Assembly (NCBI RefSeq): GCF_003253995.1
Contig: NZ_QKZL01000004.1
Span: forward strand, 1 to 64,000
Length of the DNA stretch: 64,000 bases
Source of the DNA: Palleronia aestuarii
Lineage (GTDB): Bacteria; Pseudomonadota; Alphaproteobacteria; Rhodobacterales; Rhodobacteraceae
Direction of reading: 5' to 3'
The notes under the pieces: model-generated
Told to the model about the DNA's origin: nothing
Seen by the model: the letters and a program-made list of their open reading frames with translations, nothing else
Databases searched by the model: none
Position numbers and translations under genes: made by a program
Shown here: in pieces, positions 28,027-38,405 of the stretch
Layout of the letters: every line of letters begins with the position of its first letter
How positions within the stretch are numbered: the stretch's first letter is position 1

Positions 28027-29232
28027 GTGAAGGCCAGATCGCAGTTTTCCCTTCCCGCGCCCTGGGATAGTCTGCCGCGCGAGGCAGTCGAGGATGAAGA
28101 CGCGTTGGGGCGACTGGACAGATACCTGCTGGCGCAGTTTCTGACGCTCTTCGGCTTTTTCAGCCTCGTCCTCGTGCTTGTCTACTGGGTGAATCGGGCG
28201 GTCGTCCTTTTCGACAGGCTGATCGCCGGGGGGCATTCCGCGCTCGTCTTCCTCGAATTCTCCGTCCTGAGCCTGCCGAACGTGATCCGGCTCGTGCTGC
28301 CCATTTCCGCCTTCGCGGCAGCGGTCTACGTGGCCAACCGCATGCGAGGAGAGAACGAGCTCGTCGTCGCGCAGGCCGCCGGCCTCTCGCCGGTGCGGCT
28401 CGCGCGGCCGGCGCTGGTCTTCGGCTTGTTCTGCGGCGTCGTCGTGATGACGCTGTCCCACGTTCTCGTGCCTTTGTCGCTCAGCCGGCTCGGCGAGCGC
28501 ACGGCCGAAATCTCGGAGGACGTGACCGCGGGCCTTCTCACGGACGGGGAGTTCCTGCATCCCGCCGATGGCGTGACATTGTACATTCGCGAGATCACGC
28601 CGCAAACCGAGCTTCTGGGCCTGTTCCTCTCCGACACGCGCGTTCCCGGGCGGAGCGTGGTCTATACCGCGGAGAGTGCGGTTCTCGCGCGGACGGAAGT
28701 GGGACCCAGGCTCGTCATGTTCGACGGGATGATCCAGCGGCTGACCCAGCCGGGGCGTAACCTCGTCACGACGCGCTTCGATGACTTCGCCTTCGACATC
28801 GCCTCCCTGATCGACACGATGCCGCAGCGCTCTCCGGATATCGACGAATTGCCGACGCTCACGCTTCTCGGCGCGACGGACCGCGTCGCGGCCAAGACCG
28901 GGGAACCGCGTTCCCGGATCCTCTACGAAGCCAACGAACGCGTCACACAGGGACTCATCGCGATCGTCGCGCCACTGATCGGGTTCGCCTGCATGCAACT
29001 TGGCGGGTACACGCGGTTCGGGGCCTGGCGACAGATCATCGGCGGCATCTGCTGCGTGATCGCGATCGACCTCGCGGACAATCTCGTGGCCGATATCGCG
29101 CGCGACGACGCGGCACTTTGGCCGGTCACCTATCTCCCCCCGCTTATCGGGCTCGCTCTCGCCTTCGGGATCCTCGTCATCGCGGGAGGTCCGGCGCAGC
29201 GTCGTCCCTTCGCCGGATCGGCACCAGGATGA
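28027..29232 (+). CDS. lptF: LPS export ABC transporter permease LptF
   Basis: The inner-membrane permease partner of LptG, extracting lipopolysaccharide from the inner membrane with LptB. Transmembrane segments lie at about 35-60 (LFGFFSLVLVLVYWVNRAV), 75-100 and 125-145, and three more after the large periplasmic beta-jellyroll region. The frame opens with GTG at 28027 but has no good ribosome site there. Relatives align from about residue 27, where TTG at 28105 preceded by gagga would give the usual N-terminus (LGRLDRYLLAQFL), so the true start may be 28105. The gene overlaps lptG by ATGA and diverges from pepA. Confidence 0.92.
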   Translation: MKARSQFSLPAPWDSLPREAVEDEDALGRLDRYLLAQFLTLFGFFSLVLVLVYWVNRAVVLFDRLIAGGHSALVFLEFSVLSLPNVIRLVLPISAFAAAVYVANRMRGENELVVAQAAGLSPVRLARPALVFGLFCGVVVMTLSHVLVPLSLSRLGERTAEISEDVTAGLLTDGEFLHPADGVTLYIREITPQTELLGLFLSDTRVPGRSVVYTAESAVLARTEVGPRLVMFDGMIQRLTQPGRNLVTTRFDDFAFDIASLIDTMPQRSPDIDELPTLTLLGATDRVAAKTGEPRSRILYEANERVTQGLIAIVAPLIGFACMQLGGYTRFGAWRQIIGGICCVIAIDLADNLVADIARDDAALWPVTYLPPLIGLALAFGILVIAGGPAQRRPFAGSAPG

Positions 29233-30323
29233 TCCTGCACCGCTATTTCGCTCGACGTTTCCTCACGACCTTCCTGATCGTCGCGGCGATCTTTCTCGCG
29301 ATCCTCGCGCTCATCGATCTTGTGGAACAGGTCCGCCGGTTCTCCGGAGACGACGTATCTTTCCAGGGCCTGATCTGGCTCACCTTCCTCAGCGTGCCGG
29401 AAACATTCTACCGCATCCTGCCACTGATCGTGATCTTCGCGACGCTCACGTTGTTCCTGAACCTCGCGCGCACGTCGGAACTCGTCGTGACACGAGCGGC
29501 CGGCCGCTCGGCGCTCTCGACCCTGACTGCGCCGGTCCTTGTCGCACTGCTTCTCGGCGCGGCGTCGGTCGCGGTGATGAACCCGATCTCGGCCGCGACC
29601 TCGCAACAATACGAACTCGTCGCGAATCGCGCCTCCGGGGGCGATACGCGGGCCCTGTCACTCAGCCGGGAAGGTCTCTGGCTGCGCCAGGGCACGGATG
29701 GACGGCAGACCGTGATCCGCGCGACGCGTGCCAATCTCGACGGCACCGTGCTCTATGGCGTTACATTCGTGGGCTTCGGCGCCGGAGGCGGGCCGTCCTT
29801 CCGCGTGGAGGCGGAGCAAGCTCGGCTGCGGGACGGCGCCTGGCATCTCACCGGGGCAAAGGAATGGCGCTTCGACAGCCCCAATCCCGAGCTTTCGGCC
29901 ATGAACTCCGACACGATCACCCTGCCGTCCTCGCTCTCGGCGAACCAGATACTCGACAGCTTCGCGACGCCCGAGGCGATCCCGATTTGGCAATTGCCGC
30001 ACTTCATCGCGGATCTCGAACAGGCCGGGTTTTCCGCCCGCCGCCACAGGGTCTGGCTGCAGATGGAACTGGCGCTTCCAGTGCTGCTCGTCTCGATGGT
30101 ACTCGTCGGCGCGGCGTTCACCATGCGGCAGACCCGGGTGGGGCGCACGGGGCTCATGGTCCTGTCCGCACTCGCCCTCGGGTTCGCCCTCTTCTTCATC
30201 CGCAATTTCGCGCAGATCCTCGGCGAGAACGGCCAGATCCCGATCCTGCTCGCGGCCTGGGGACCGCCGGCGGCCGCGGTCCTCCTGCCGCTCGGACTTC
30301 TGCTTCACTGGGAGGACGGGTGA
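29229..30323 (+). CDS. lptG: LPS export ABC transporter permease LptG
   Basis: The second permease of the LptB2FG complex; 364 residues. It starts MILHRYFARRFLTTFLIVAA with a first membrane segment, and shows SVPETFYRILPLIVIFATL and, after the periplasmic domain, three C-terminal membrane helices ending PPAAAVLLPLGLLLHWED. The start at 29229 overlaps the lptF stop (ATGA), and the stop shares a base with the ATG of lptD (TGATG). Order lptF–lptG–lptD–surA gives the envelope-assembly operon found in this bacterial group. Confidence 0.94.
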   Translation: MILHRYFARRFLTTFLIVAAIFLAILALIDLVEQVRRFSGDDVSFQGLIWLTFLSVPETFYRILPLIVIFATLTLFLNLARTSELVVTRAAGRSALSTLTAPVLVALLLGAASVAVMNPISAATSQQYELVANRASGGDTRALSLSREGLWLRQGTDGRQTVIRATRANLDGTVLYGVTFVGFGAGGGPSFRVEAEQARLRDGAWHLTGAKEWRFDSPNPELSAMNSDTITLPSSLSANQILDSFATPEAIPIWQLPHFIADLEQAGFSARRHRVWLQMELALPVLLVSMVLVGAAFTMRQTRVGRTGLMVLSALALGFALFFIRNFAQILGENGQIPILLAAWGPPAAAVLLPLGLLLHWEDG

Positions 30324-32431
30324 TGCGCATCTTTCTCACCGCCTTGTGGCTCATGGTCATGCCGCTCTCTGCCGGGGCGCAGGATCTGGCGTCGCTGGTC
30401 GCCGACCGTGTCCGGGTCGAGGGAAACGCGCGCCTCGTTGCGGAGGGGGATGTCGAGATCCTCTTTCGCGACACGCGCCTGACGGCCCCGCGCATCGTCT
30501 ACGACCGGGAAATCGACAGGATAGATATCACGGGGCCGATCGTGATCCACGACGGCGGAAGCACGCTTGTGCTCGCCGACGCCGCCTCGCTCGACGCGGA
30601 TCTGAGGAACGGTGTCCTGCTTTCGGCCCGCCTTGTCCTCGACCGGCAGTTACAGTTGGCCGCGACGCAGGTCGCCCGCCTCGACGGGCGCTACACGGAA
30701 CTGCTCGATTCCGTGGCCTCGAGTTGCGAGATCTGCGCGGCCAATCCGACGCCCTCATGGGAGATCCGCGCCCGCCGGATCGTGCATGACCAAGAGGAAC
30801 GGCTTCTCTACTTCCAGGACGCGACCTTCCGGCTCTTCGGCGTTCCGATCGCCTATTTCCCGCGTCTGCGTCTGCCGGACCCCACGCGCGATCGCGTGAC
30901 CGGACTTCTCATCCCCCGGGTGCGCTCGACGAGCCAGCTCGGGACCGGATTGAAGTTCCCCGTCTTCGTCACGCTTGGCGACCATGCCGATATCACCCTG
31001 ACCCCCTATCTCAGCTCGAGCACCTCGACGCTCGAGGGCGTGTACCGCCAATCCCTGCGTTTCGGGGACGTCATCGTCGAAGGGGCGGCAAGCAACGACG
31101 ATCTCGTGACCGACGATCTGCGTTGGTATCTCTTCGCCGAGGGGGTGTTCGACCTGCCGCGCGGGTTCCGGCTGGAATTCGACGTGGAGGAGGTCTCGGA
31201 CAGAACGTATCTCATCGATTACGACTATTCCGAGCAGGATCGCCTCGCGACGGAAATCGAGATCGTGCGCGCCCGGCGTGACGAGTTCGTCTCCGCGAGC
31301 CTCGCGAATTTCGAGACGCTGCGTGACAGCGAGATTCCGATCCGCGACCAGCTTCCCTCGCTTTACGGCCAGTTCGAACTCGAACACCGCGTCCCCGTCG
31401 GGCGGGGGGAGATGCGGATCCGGCTCGATGCGGCAATCCTAGACCGCGAGGCCGATGCGGATCAGATCGGGCGCGACGTGACGCGGATCGGGTTCTCCGC
31501 GGAATACGGTCGCGGGTTCGTCCTGCCGTCGGGCCTCGTCGGACGCCATACGATCGGCTTCGACGCGGACAGTTACGAAGTGGACAACGACACCCGCTTT
31601 GAGGGCACGTCCGGCCGGATCACGCCGTCGATCTCGACGGAGCTGCGATGGCCGCTGGCGCGCTCGGGGCCAGGAGGGACGCGGCAGCTTCTCGAACCCG
31701 TGATCCGGGTCGGCTGGGCGGATTCTTCCGGCGATCCGGTCCCGAACGAGGACAGCGTTCTCGTGGAATTCGACGAGGGCAACCTCTTCTCGCTCTCGCG
31801 TTTTCCCGGTGACGATCGGATCGAGGAGGGTCTGAGGGCGAATATCGGTCTCGGCTATACCGTGATCGCGTCGTCCGGCTGGTCGTCGAACCTGACGGTG
31901 GGCCGGATCCTGCGGCCCGACGACGCGACCGAGTTTCCGCGCGGCACCGGCCTCGATGCCCCGCGATCGGATTGGTTGACCGCCGTGCAGATCGATCTGG
32001 GAGAGCGTCTCGACGTGACGAGCCGCGCGCTCTTCGACGACGGGTTCTCGCTGTCGAAGAGCGAGGCACGGATCGCCTATGCCGATTCCAGCCTGTCGCT
32101 CGAATCCGGTTATCTCTGGCTTGAGGAAGAGCCGCGCGACAACCGACCCTTCGACACCCACGAGGTTTCGCTCGACGGCGCACTGCGGCTCTCGCGGCAT
32201 TGGACCGGGACGTTCGGCACGCGCTACGATTTCAACCAGGATCGCTCCGCCCGTGCGGCATTGGGTCTCGAATACCGGTCGGAATGCCTCATCGTCGATC
32301 TGTCGCTGTCGCGTCGTTTCACCTCCACCGACACGCTCGAGCCCACGACCAGCGTGGGCTTCGGCCTGCGCCTCGCGGGGATCGGCGACACGCGGTCCGA
32401 CGAGAGCTATCGCAAGACCTGCAATGGATGA
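30323..32431 (+). CDS. lptD: LPS-assembly outer-membrane protein LptD
   Basis: A 702-residue outer-membrane protein inserting LPS into the outer leaflet. The signal peptide is MRIFLTALWLMVMPLSAGAQ, with cleavage near residue 20. An OstA-like N-terminal domain follows (DRVRVEGNARLVAEGDVEIL). Beyond it is the beta-barrel, which includes RVTGLLIPRVRSTSQLGTGL and many alternating aromatic strands. Two Cys pairs are visible (SSCEICAAN and the late ECLIVDL/KTCNG cysteines), which may form the disulfides typical of LptD. It is shorter than E. coli LptD, normal for alphaproteobacteria. Confidence 0.94.
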   Translation: MRIFLTALWLMVMPLSAGAQDLASLVADRVRVEGNARLVAEGDVEILFRDTRLTAPRIVYDREIDRIDITGPIVIHDGGSTLVLADAASLDADLRNGVLLSARLVLDRQLQLAATQVARLDGRYTELLDSVASSCEICAANPTPSWEIRARRIVHDQEERLLYFQDATFRLFGVPIAYFPRLRLPDPTRDRVTGLLIPRVRSTSQLGTGLKFPVFVTLGDHADITLTPYLSSSTSTLEGVYRQSLRFGDVIVEGAASNDDLVTDDLRWYLFAEGVFDLPRGFRLEFDVEEVSDRTYLIDYDYSEQDRLATEIEIVRARRDEFVSASLANFETLRDSEIPIRDQLPSLYGQFELEHRVPVGRGEMRIRLDAAILDREADADQIGRDVTRIGFSAEYGRGFVLPSGLVGRHTIGFDADSYEVDNDTRFEGTSGRITPSISTELRWPLARSGPGGTRQLLEPVIRVGWADSSGDPVPNEDSVLVEFDEGNLFSLSRFPGDDRIEEGLRANIGLGYTVIASSGWSSNLTVGRILRPDDATEFPRGTGLDAPRSDWLTAVQIDLGERLDVTSRALFDDGFSLSKSEARIAYADSSLSLESGYLWLEEEPRDNRPFDTHEVSLDGALRLSRHWTGTFGTRYDFNQDRSARAALGLEYRSECLIVDLSLSRRFTSTDTLEPTTSVGFGLRLAGIGDTRSDESYRKTCNG

Positions 32432-32473
32432 TATGGCGGGGCGCGATCCCGACCCGGAAGGCAATTCGACCAA

Positions 32474-33682
32474 ATGATCCGACTTATCTGCCTGATCTTC
32501 GTCTCCGCCCTGGGACTGGCCGCCGGGCCCGCACCGGCGCAAGGTCTCTTCTCCCCCGTCGTGACGGTGAACGACCGCGTGATCACCGCCTTCGAGGTGG
32601 ACCAGAGGGCACAGATGCTCGATCTCTTCCGCACGCCCGGCGACACGCGCGCGCAGGCGATCGACGCACTGATCAACGAACGGCTCCAGATGGCGGAAGC
32701 CGACAGGGTCGGCTTGGAGATCTCCGAGGAAGAAGTTCTGGACGGGATGGAGGAATTCGCGGGGCGCGCGAATCTCAGTCGGGAGGACTTCGTGGCGAAC
32801 CTCGCGCGCGACGGGGTCGACGAGGAGACGTTCCGCGATTTCGTCCGCGCGGGCATCGCCTGGCGCCGGATCGTCCGGGCGCGATTCGGGGGACGCGTCG
32901 ACATCCCCGAGGACGAGGTGGCCCGCGAAGCCGCGGCGCCGCCATCGTCGGAACTGCGCGTTCTGCTGAGCGAGATCATCCTGCCGGCCAACACGCCCGA
33001 GCGCGCGGCGGAGGCCGAGCGGCTCGCTCCCCAGCTTGCCCGGATCAACGGCGCGTCCGATTTCGCGGCGGCCGCGCGCGAGTATTCCGCCTCGCCCTCC
33101 CGCGACCAAGGCGGCGCGCTCGAGTGGCTCGAAGTCTCGAACCTGCCCCCCGTCCTGCGCAACCTTGTCGTGTCGCTATCCCCCGGAGAGGTGAGCCCGC
33201 CCGTGGGGGTCCCGAACGCGATCGCGATCTTTCAGCTCCGCGCCCTGGAGGAAGTGCCGTCGCGGGCGGCCGTACGCGAGCTCGATTACGCCGCGCTTTA
33301 TCTTCCCGGCGGGCGCACGCCAGAGACGCTGCAGCGGGCCGCCCGAATCGCGGCGCGGGTCGATACCTGCGACGATCTCTACGCCGTGGCGCGTGAAGAA
33401 CCCGATGCGCCGCTGCAACGCGATACCAAGGCGCCCGCGGAGATTCCCGCCGATGTCGCGCTTGCACTCGGGCAACTCGATCCCGGGGAGAGTTCGACCT
33501 CTCTCACCCGGGCGGACGGACAGACGCTCGTCTTTCTCATGCTCTGCGACCGCCTCTATTCCGATCCGGAGGAGATCGATCTCGATGCCATCCGCAATTC
33601 GCTGACGAACCGCCGGATATCACGGCTAGCGGACAATTACCTGGCGGAGATGCGGGCGAACGCCACCATCGTCACGGAATGA
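32474..33682 (+). CDS. surA: SurA-like periplasmic chaperone / peptidylprolyl isomerase
   Basis: 402 residues with an N-terminal signal peptide (MIRLICLIFVSALGLAAGPA). The SurA N-terminal chaperone domain follows (VVTVNDRVITAFEVDQRAQM), then a parvulin-type PPIase domain around residues 155-260 (LSEIILPANTPERAAEAERL and GGALEWLEVSNLPPVL). SurA-type proteins escort outer-membrane beta-barrels such as LptD, whose gene lies directly upstream. Only one parvulin domain is clearly recognisable. The stop overlaps the pdxA start (ATGA). Confidence 0.88.
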   Translation: MIRLICLIFVSALGLAAGPAPAQGLFSPVVTVNDRVITAFEVDQRAQMLDLFRTPGDTRAQAIDALINERLQMAEADRVGLEISEEEVLDGMEEFAGRANLSREDFVANLARDGVDEETFRDFVRAGIAWRRIVRARFGGRVDIPEDEVAREAAAPPSSELRVLLSEIILPANTPERAAEAERLAPQLARINGASDFAAAAREYSASPSRDQGGALEWLEVSNLPPVLRNLVVSLSPGEVSPPVGVPNAIAIFQLRALEEVPSRAAVRELDYAALYLPGGRTPETLQRAARIAARVDTCDDLYAVAREEPDAPLQRDTKAPAEIPADVALALGQLDPGESSTSLTRADGQTLVFLMLCDRLYSDPEEIDLDAIRNSLTNRRISRLADNYLAEMRANATIVTE

Positions 33683-34650
33683 ACGCCGTCGCACCCCTCG
33701 TCGTGACGTGCGGGGAGCCGGCGGGAATCGGCCCCGAACTTGCCGTCGCCGCATGGCGGGCGCTCGGAACCACGCTTCCCTTCGCATGGATCGGCGACCC
33801 GCGGCATCTGCCTTCGGGCGCACCTCATGTCGAGATCGATCATCCCGCAGGGGCGGATGCCGCCGCCGAACGCGGTTTGCCGGTCCTGCGGCACGATTTC
33901 CCCGCATTGGCCGTCCCGGGAACGCCGGATCCCGCGAACGCGGCCTCCGTCGTCGCGGTCATCGCCCGTGCCGTCGATCTGGTCCAGTCGGGAGAGGCCG
34001 CAGCGCTCTGCACGCTGCCCATCCACAAGAAGGCACTGATCGACGGGGCGAATTTCGCGTATCCCGGCCATACCGAGTACCTCGCGGCGCTCGCCGGCGT
34101 CGAGAGGGTCGTGATGATGCTTGCCTGCGACGCCCTTCGCGTGGTGCCGGCGACGATCCATATCCCTGTCTCGGATATCCCCCGCGTCTTGTCGCCAGCC
34201 CTACTAGAGGAAACGATACGCATCACCCATTCTGCGCTCATCCGCGACTTCGGGATCGAAGTGCCCCGGATCGCGGTGGCCGGTCTCAATCCGCACGCCG
34301 GGGAAGGCGGTGCGATCGGACGCGAGGATCTCGAGGTGATCGCGCCGGTGATCGATGCGCTGCGTGCAGAGGGGATGGAGGTACGCGGTCCGGCCTCGGC
34401 CGATACGATGTTCCACGCCGAGGCGCGGGCGCGGTATGACGCGGCCGTCGCGATGTATCACGACCAGGCACTGATCCCGATCAAGACGATCGATTTCTCC
34501 GGCGGGGTCAACGTGACACTCGGCCTGCCCTTCGTTCGGACCTCGCCCGATCACGGTACCGCCTTCGACATCGCAGGGACCGGCACCGCCGACCCAACCT
34601 CGACGCTCGCGGCCCTGCGCCTCGCGGCGCGCATGGCGCGGAACCGGTAA
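33679..34650 (+). CDS. pdxA: 4-hydroxythreonine-4-phosphate dehydrogenase
   Basis: A 323-residue PdxA that oxidises 4-phosphohydroxy-L-threonine in the DXP-dependent pyridoxal phosphate pathway. Motifs include VTCGEPAGIGPELA at the N-terminus, the metal-binding His segment YPGHTEYLAAL, and VAMYHDQALIPIKTIDF and VNVTLGLPFVRTSPDHGTA at the C-terminus. It overlaps surA by ATGA and precedes rsmA by 15 bases, the common pdxA–rsmA order. Confidence 0.96.
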   Translation: MNAVAPLVVTCGEPAGIGPELAVAAWRALGTTLPFAWIGDPRHLPSGAPHVEIDHPAGADAAAERGLPVLRHDFPALAVPGTPDPANAASVVAVIARAVDLVQSGEAAALCTLPIHKKALIDGANFAYPGHTEYLAALAGVERVVMMLACDALRVVPATIHIPVSDIPRVLSPALLEETIRITHSALIRDFGIEVPRIAVAGLNPHAGEGGAIGREDLEVIAPVIDALRAEGMEVRGPASADTMFHAEARARYDAAVAMYHDQALIPIKTIDFSGGVNVTLGLPFVRTSPDHGTAFDIAGTGTADPTSTLAALRLAARMARNR

Positions 34651-34665
34651 GGCGGTAGCGGGGGC

Positions 34666-35508
34666 ATGGGCACCATCGACGACCTCCCGCCGCTCCGCGC
34701 GGTGATCGCGGCGCATGGCCTCGCGGCCCGCAAGTCGCTCGGGCAGAACTTCCTGCTCGATCTGAACCTCACGGCGAAAATCGCGCGGCAGGCGGGCGAT
34801 CTCGGTCACGCCGACGTCCTCGAGATCGGTCCCGGCCCGGGCGGGCTCACACGCGGGCTTCTTGCCGAAGGAGCGCGCAAGGTCGTTGCGGTGGAGAAAG
34901 ACGCGCGCTGCATCGCCGCGCTGGAAGAGATCACCCAGGCCTATCCCGGACGGCTCGAGATCGTGTCGGCGGATGCGCTGGCCTTCGACCCGCGCCCGTA
35001 CCTGACCCCGCCCGTCCGGATCGTGTCGAACCTGCCCTACAATGTCGGGACGGAACTCCTGACGCGCTGGCTTGATCCTGGCACGTGGCCGCCCTTCTGG
35101 ACGAGCCTCACGCTCATGTTCCAGCGTGAGGTTGCGCAAAGGATCGTGGCCGCGCCCGGATCGAAGGCCTACGGCCGGCTCGCGATCCTGTCGCAATGGC
35201 GCAGCGAAGCGCGGATCGTTCTCGACGTGCCGCCGGAAGCCTTCACACCGGCGCCAAAGGTGCGATCCGCCGTCGTCCATCTGACCGCCCGGCCGGAGCC
35301 GCTTTTCGAGGCCGACGCTCCGACGCTTTTCAGAATCACCGCGGCCGCTTTCAATCAGCGGCGAAAGATGCTTCGGGCGGCCCTGCGGGGGCTTTCGCCC
35401 GACATCGAAGACGTGTTGCTGAGCGCGGGCATAGCACCCACGCGCCGCGCGGAGGAATTGTCGATCGAGGAATTCTGCGCGCTTGCCCGCGCGCTCGCGG
35501 CCGCCTGA
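34666..35508 (+). CDS. rsmA: 16S rRNA dimethyladenosine transferase RsmA (KsgA)
   Basis: A 280-residue SAM-dependent enzyme that dimethylates two adjacent adenines (A1518/A1519 in E. coli numbering) in 16S rRNA during small-subunit assembly. The RNA-binding start [20 protein letters not shown], the SAM motif [12 protein letters not shown] and the catalytic NLPY (122-125) are all present. The C-terminal helical domain includes [15 protein letters not shown]. It ends six bases before the converging DUF4167 gene. Confidence 0.97.
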   Translation: MGTIDDLPPLRAVIAAHGLAARKSLGQNFLLDLNLTAKIARQAGDLGHADVLEIGPGPGGLTRGLLAEGARKVVAVEKDARCIAALEEITQAYPGRLEIVSADALAFDPRPYLTPPVRIVSNLPYNVGTELLTRWLDPGTWPPFWTSLTLMFQREVAQRIVAAPGSKAYGRLAILSQWRSEARIVLDVPPEAFTPAPKVRSAVVHLTARPEPLFEADAPTLFRITAAAFNQRRKMLRAALRGLSPDIEDVLLSAGIAPTRRAEELSIEEFCALARALAAA

Positions 35509-35514
35509 GCGGCG

Positions 35515-36264
35515 CTACTCGACCGCTTCGCTCTCGCCAGACCCGGAGGCGGGTGGCTCGTCGCCGGCCTTGGCGCGCGGCTTGCGGGCCCGCCGCGGTT
35601 TCGGCTTGCTCTCCGGCGTTTCCACGAGACCGCCATCGTTCTCCGAGCCGGTGTCGATCACGTCGTTCTCGACGGAAGCGGGCTTTTCCTTGGGTGCCGC
35701 GGCACGACGGCGGCGCTTCGGAGGCTGCTCTTCCGCGGCCGGGGCAGCCGGGGCAGCCGGGGCCGGAGCGTCGGGCTGCGCGGCAGGCTGGACGTCCTCA
35801 ACCCGCGGGCTTTCCTCGTCGCGCTGCTCCTCGGCCGCCCTTTCCTCTTGGTGACCACGACGCCGGTCGTCGCCGCGCTGATCGGAGGAATGGATCGACG
35901 CATCGTCGTTCTGCGCCGAATTGCCCTGGTTCTGCTGCCGGTCGCGCTGTTGCTGATCCCGCTGCTGCTGGTCACGCTGCTGCTGATCCTGCTGCTCGCG
36001 ACGCTGGTCCATCTCACGCTGTGCCTCGGCGAGCATGCGGGTGTAATGCTCCGCATGCTGCGCGAAATTCTCCGCAGCGACCCGATCGTTCGAGAGCTGG
36101 GCGTCGCGCGTGAGCTGATTGTACTTGTCGATGATCTGCTGCGGCGTGCCGCGCACCTTACCCTCGGGGCCGGAACTGTCGAAGACCCGATTGACGATAT
36201 TGCCGCCGCCGGAGGGACGGTTACGGTTCGACTTTGACCGCGAGCGTGACTTCGAAGATCTCAT
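35515..36264 (-). CDS. DUF4167 domain protein with Gln-rich repeats
   Basis: A 249-residue basic, largely disordered protein. The DUF4167 domain fills the N-terminus: MRSSKSRSRSKSNRNRPSGG, NRVFDSSGPEGKVRGTPQQI, and a helix with NFAQHAEHYTRMLAEAQRE. It is followed by repeated QQQRD units (about 84-113) and Pro/Ala- and Lys/Arg-rich tails. The family is nearly confined to alphaproteobacteria, and its role is not established. RNA- or nucleoprotein-binding is plausible from the Arg/Ser-rich start. It lies between rsmA and the prmC–prfA pair, a common setting. Confidence 0.88.
   Translation of the reverse strand: MRSSKSRSRSKSNRNRPSGGGNIVNRVFDSSGPEGKVRGTPQQIIDKYNQLTRDAQLSNDRVAAENFAQHAEHYTRMLAEAQREMDQRREQQDQQQRDQQQRDQQQRDRQQNQGNSAQNDDASIHSSDQRGDDRRRGHQEERAAEEQRDEESPRVEDVQPAAQPDAPAPAAPAAPAAEEQPPKRRRRAAAPKEKPASVENDVIDTGSENDGGLVETPESKPKPRRARKPRAKAGDEPPASGSGESEAVE
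35926..35994 (-). repeat. QQQRD-encoding tandem repeat inside the DUF4167 gene
   Basis: Near-identical 15-base units encoding QQQRD/QQQRD/QQQRDRQQ occur in tandem at codons ~91-113. Such repeats can change length by slippage. Confidence 0.6.
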
Positions 36265-36467
36265 ATAAAAAGCTTCCAGCCTTGATTATGGCATGCGCCT
36301 GATCCTTCCAGTGCGACCGTCTCGGGACGGGTGGCTGGATCGGCGGCGATGTTCTGGCGATGCCAGAGGGGAACGCATCCCGCGTCCCATCCACTGCATC
36401 TTCGAAAGAACATGGCAGTGGCGTGATGACAAGGGTTTTTTCCATTCCTGCGCAATTTCCGGCCGTT

Positions 36468-37310
36468 TCAGCCGATAAGACGCCCGGATACCACGCGATC
36501 CCGCCCATCCAGATCGGGGTGGATAGCGACCGAGCCGAAGCCGGCGGTGCGGAAGAGTTGCACTACGTCCGCCCCCTGCTCCGCGCCGATCTCCACGAGG
36601 AGCGCACCGTCGGGATCGAGGTGATGCCGCGCGCCCGATAGGATAGCGCGATAGGCGGCGAGCGCATCCTCCCCAGGCGAAAGCGCGCCGAACGGATCGT
36701 GGTCGCGGACCTCTTCCGCCAGGCCGGGCAGATCGGCCGCAGCGATATAGGGTGGATTCGACACCACGAGATCGAATCGTCCCGTGACCGCGCCGAACCA
36801 GTCCGACAGGCGCCATTCCGTCCGGTCCGCGACGCCAACAGCCGCGGCGTTGCGCCGCGCGACATCGAGCGCGGCATCGGAAATGTCCGTGCCGAGCCCG
36901 GTCGCACCGGAGGTTTCCGCGACGATCGTGGCGAGGAGACAACCCGATCCGGTCCCGAGATCGAGGATACGCCGCGGCCGCCGCTCCAGCGCGAGAAGCA
37001 CGAGGCTCTCCGTCTCCGGTCTCGGATCAAGGACGTCCTCGGTGATCTCGAACTCCCGACCGAAAAAATCGCGCCGTCCCAGGATGCGGGAAACCGGGCA
37101 TCGCGCCGCACGCCGGGCGATGGCCGCGTCGAACCGGGTGACGATGTCCGGCGTGGCGGGCTCGTCAGCGACGAGCGTCAGGCGGTCGCGCGAGATACCG
37201 GCGGCAAAGGCGAGGAGGTGCCGCGCATCCCTCGGCGCCCCCTCGATCCCCGCCCGCGCCAAGGCGGCGGCGCCCTCGCGCAGGAGATCGGCCAGGCGCG
37301 GCGGGCTCAC
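36468..37310 (-). CDS. prmC: Release factor glutamine methyltransferase
   Basis: A 280-residue SAM-dependent enzyme that methylates the Gln of the GGQ motif in release factors. The SAM site is [12 protein letters not shown] (115-126) and the catalytic motif is NPPY (185-188). The start overlaps the stop of prfA by ATGA, so enzyme and substrate are made together. Length is normal for the family. Confidence 0.96.
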   Translation of the reverse strand: MSPPRLADLLREGAAALARAGIEGAPRDARHLLAFAAGISRDRLTLVADEPATPDIVTRFDAAIARRAARCPVSRILGRRDFFGREFEITEDVLDPRPETESLVLLALERRPRRILDLGTGSGCLLATIVAETSGATGLGTDISDAALDVARRNAAAVGVADRTEWRLSDWFGAVTGRFDLVVSNPPYIAAADLPGLAEEVRDHDPFGALSPGEDALAAYRAILSGARHHLDPDGALLVEIGAEQGADVVQLFRTAGFGSVAIHPDLDGRDRVVSGRLIG

Positions 37311-38356
37311 GCCTCCAGCTCTGCCAGCCGTGCGGCCTGGTCCTCCGCGATCAGCGCGTCGACGATCTCGCCGAGATCGCCCTGCATCACCTGATCGAGC
37401 TTGTAGAGGGTGAGATTGATGCGGTGGTCCGTCATCCGGCCTTGCGGGAAGTTGTAGGTCCGGATCCGCTCCGATCTGTCGCCGCTTCCGACCTGCGCCT
37501 TGCGGTCGGAAGCGCGCGCCTCGTCCATCCGCCGTCGCTCCGCATCGTAGAGACGCGCACGCAGCACCTGCATCGCGATCTCACGGTTGCGGTGCTGGGA
37601 TTTCTCGGACGAGGTGACGACGATACCGGTGGGAACGTGCGTGATGCGCACGGCACTGTCGGTGGTGTTGACGTGTTGCCCGCCGGCGCCGCTCGCCCGC
37701 ATCGTGTCGATCCTGAGGTCGGCCTGATCGATCTGCAGATCCACCTCCTCGGCTTCAGGCAGAACCGCGACGGTGGCCGCGGAGGTGTGGATACGACCAC
37801 CCGATTCCGTCGACGGGACGCGCTGGACGCGGTGCACGCCGGATTCGTACTTAAGGCATGCGAAGACGCCCTCTCCGCGGATCGTCGCGACGAGTTCCTT
37901 GAGACCGCCGAGCTCCGTCGCCTGCTCCTCCACCACCTCGAACCGCCAGCCGCGCCGGTCGGCGAATCGCTGGTACATCCGCATGAGATCAGCGGCGAAG
38001 AGAGCCGCTTCCTCTCCACCGGTACCAGGGCGGATCTCGAGAATCGCGGGCCGCGCATCGGCACTGTCGCGCGGCAGGAGGGCGAGGCGGAGCTTCTGCT
38101 CGAGTTCCGGGATCTGCTTGCGCAGTTGCGGAATCTCGTCCTCCGCGAGCACGCGCATTTCCGGATCGGCGAGCATGGCCTCGGCCTCGGCGAGATCCTC
38201 GAGGCTCTGGCGGTAGCGCGCGATCTCCTCCACGACGGGGCGGAGCTCCGCGTATTCTCGGCCGAGCTGCGCGATATCGCCACCACCCTCGGCCATCCGC
38301 GCCTCGATGTATTCGAAGCGTTCGGTGATCTGGGCAAGCTTTTCCAAGGGGACCAT
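37307..38356 (-). CDS. prfA: Peptide chain release factor 1
   Basis: A 349-residue class I release factor reading UAA and UAG. The GGQ motif is at 225-227 ([17 protein letters not shown]). The stop-codon-reading region includes the [20 protein letters not shown] segment. The start is the ATG at 38356. It is coupled to prmC, which methylates this Gln. Confidence 0.97.
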   Translation of the reverse strand: MVPLEKLAQITERFEYIEARMAEGGGDIAQLGREYAELRPVVEEIARYRQSLEDLAEAEAMLADPEMRVLAEDEIPQLRKQIPELEQKLRLALLPRDSADARPAILEIRPGTGGEEAALFAADLMRMYQRFADRRGWRFEVVEEQATELGGLKELVATIRGEGVFACLKYESGVHRVQRVPSTESGGRIHTSAATVAVLPEAEEVDLQIDQADLRIDTMRASGAGGQHVNTTDSAVRITHVPTGIVVTSSEKSQHRNREIAMQVLRARLYDAERRRMDEARASDRKAQVGSGDRSERIRTYNFPQGRMTDHRINLTLYKLDQVMQGDLGEIVDALIAEDQAARLAELEA

Positions 38357-38405
38357 GGCGCTTCGTGGCGCGAACGCCGGGAGGGGTCAAGGCCGCTCGG
38401 CGATC

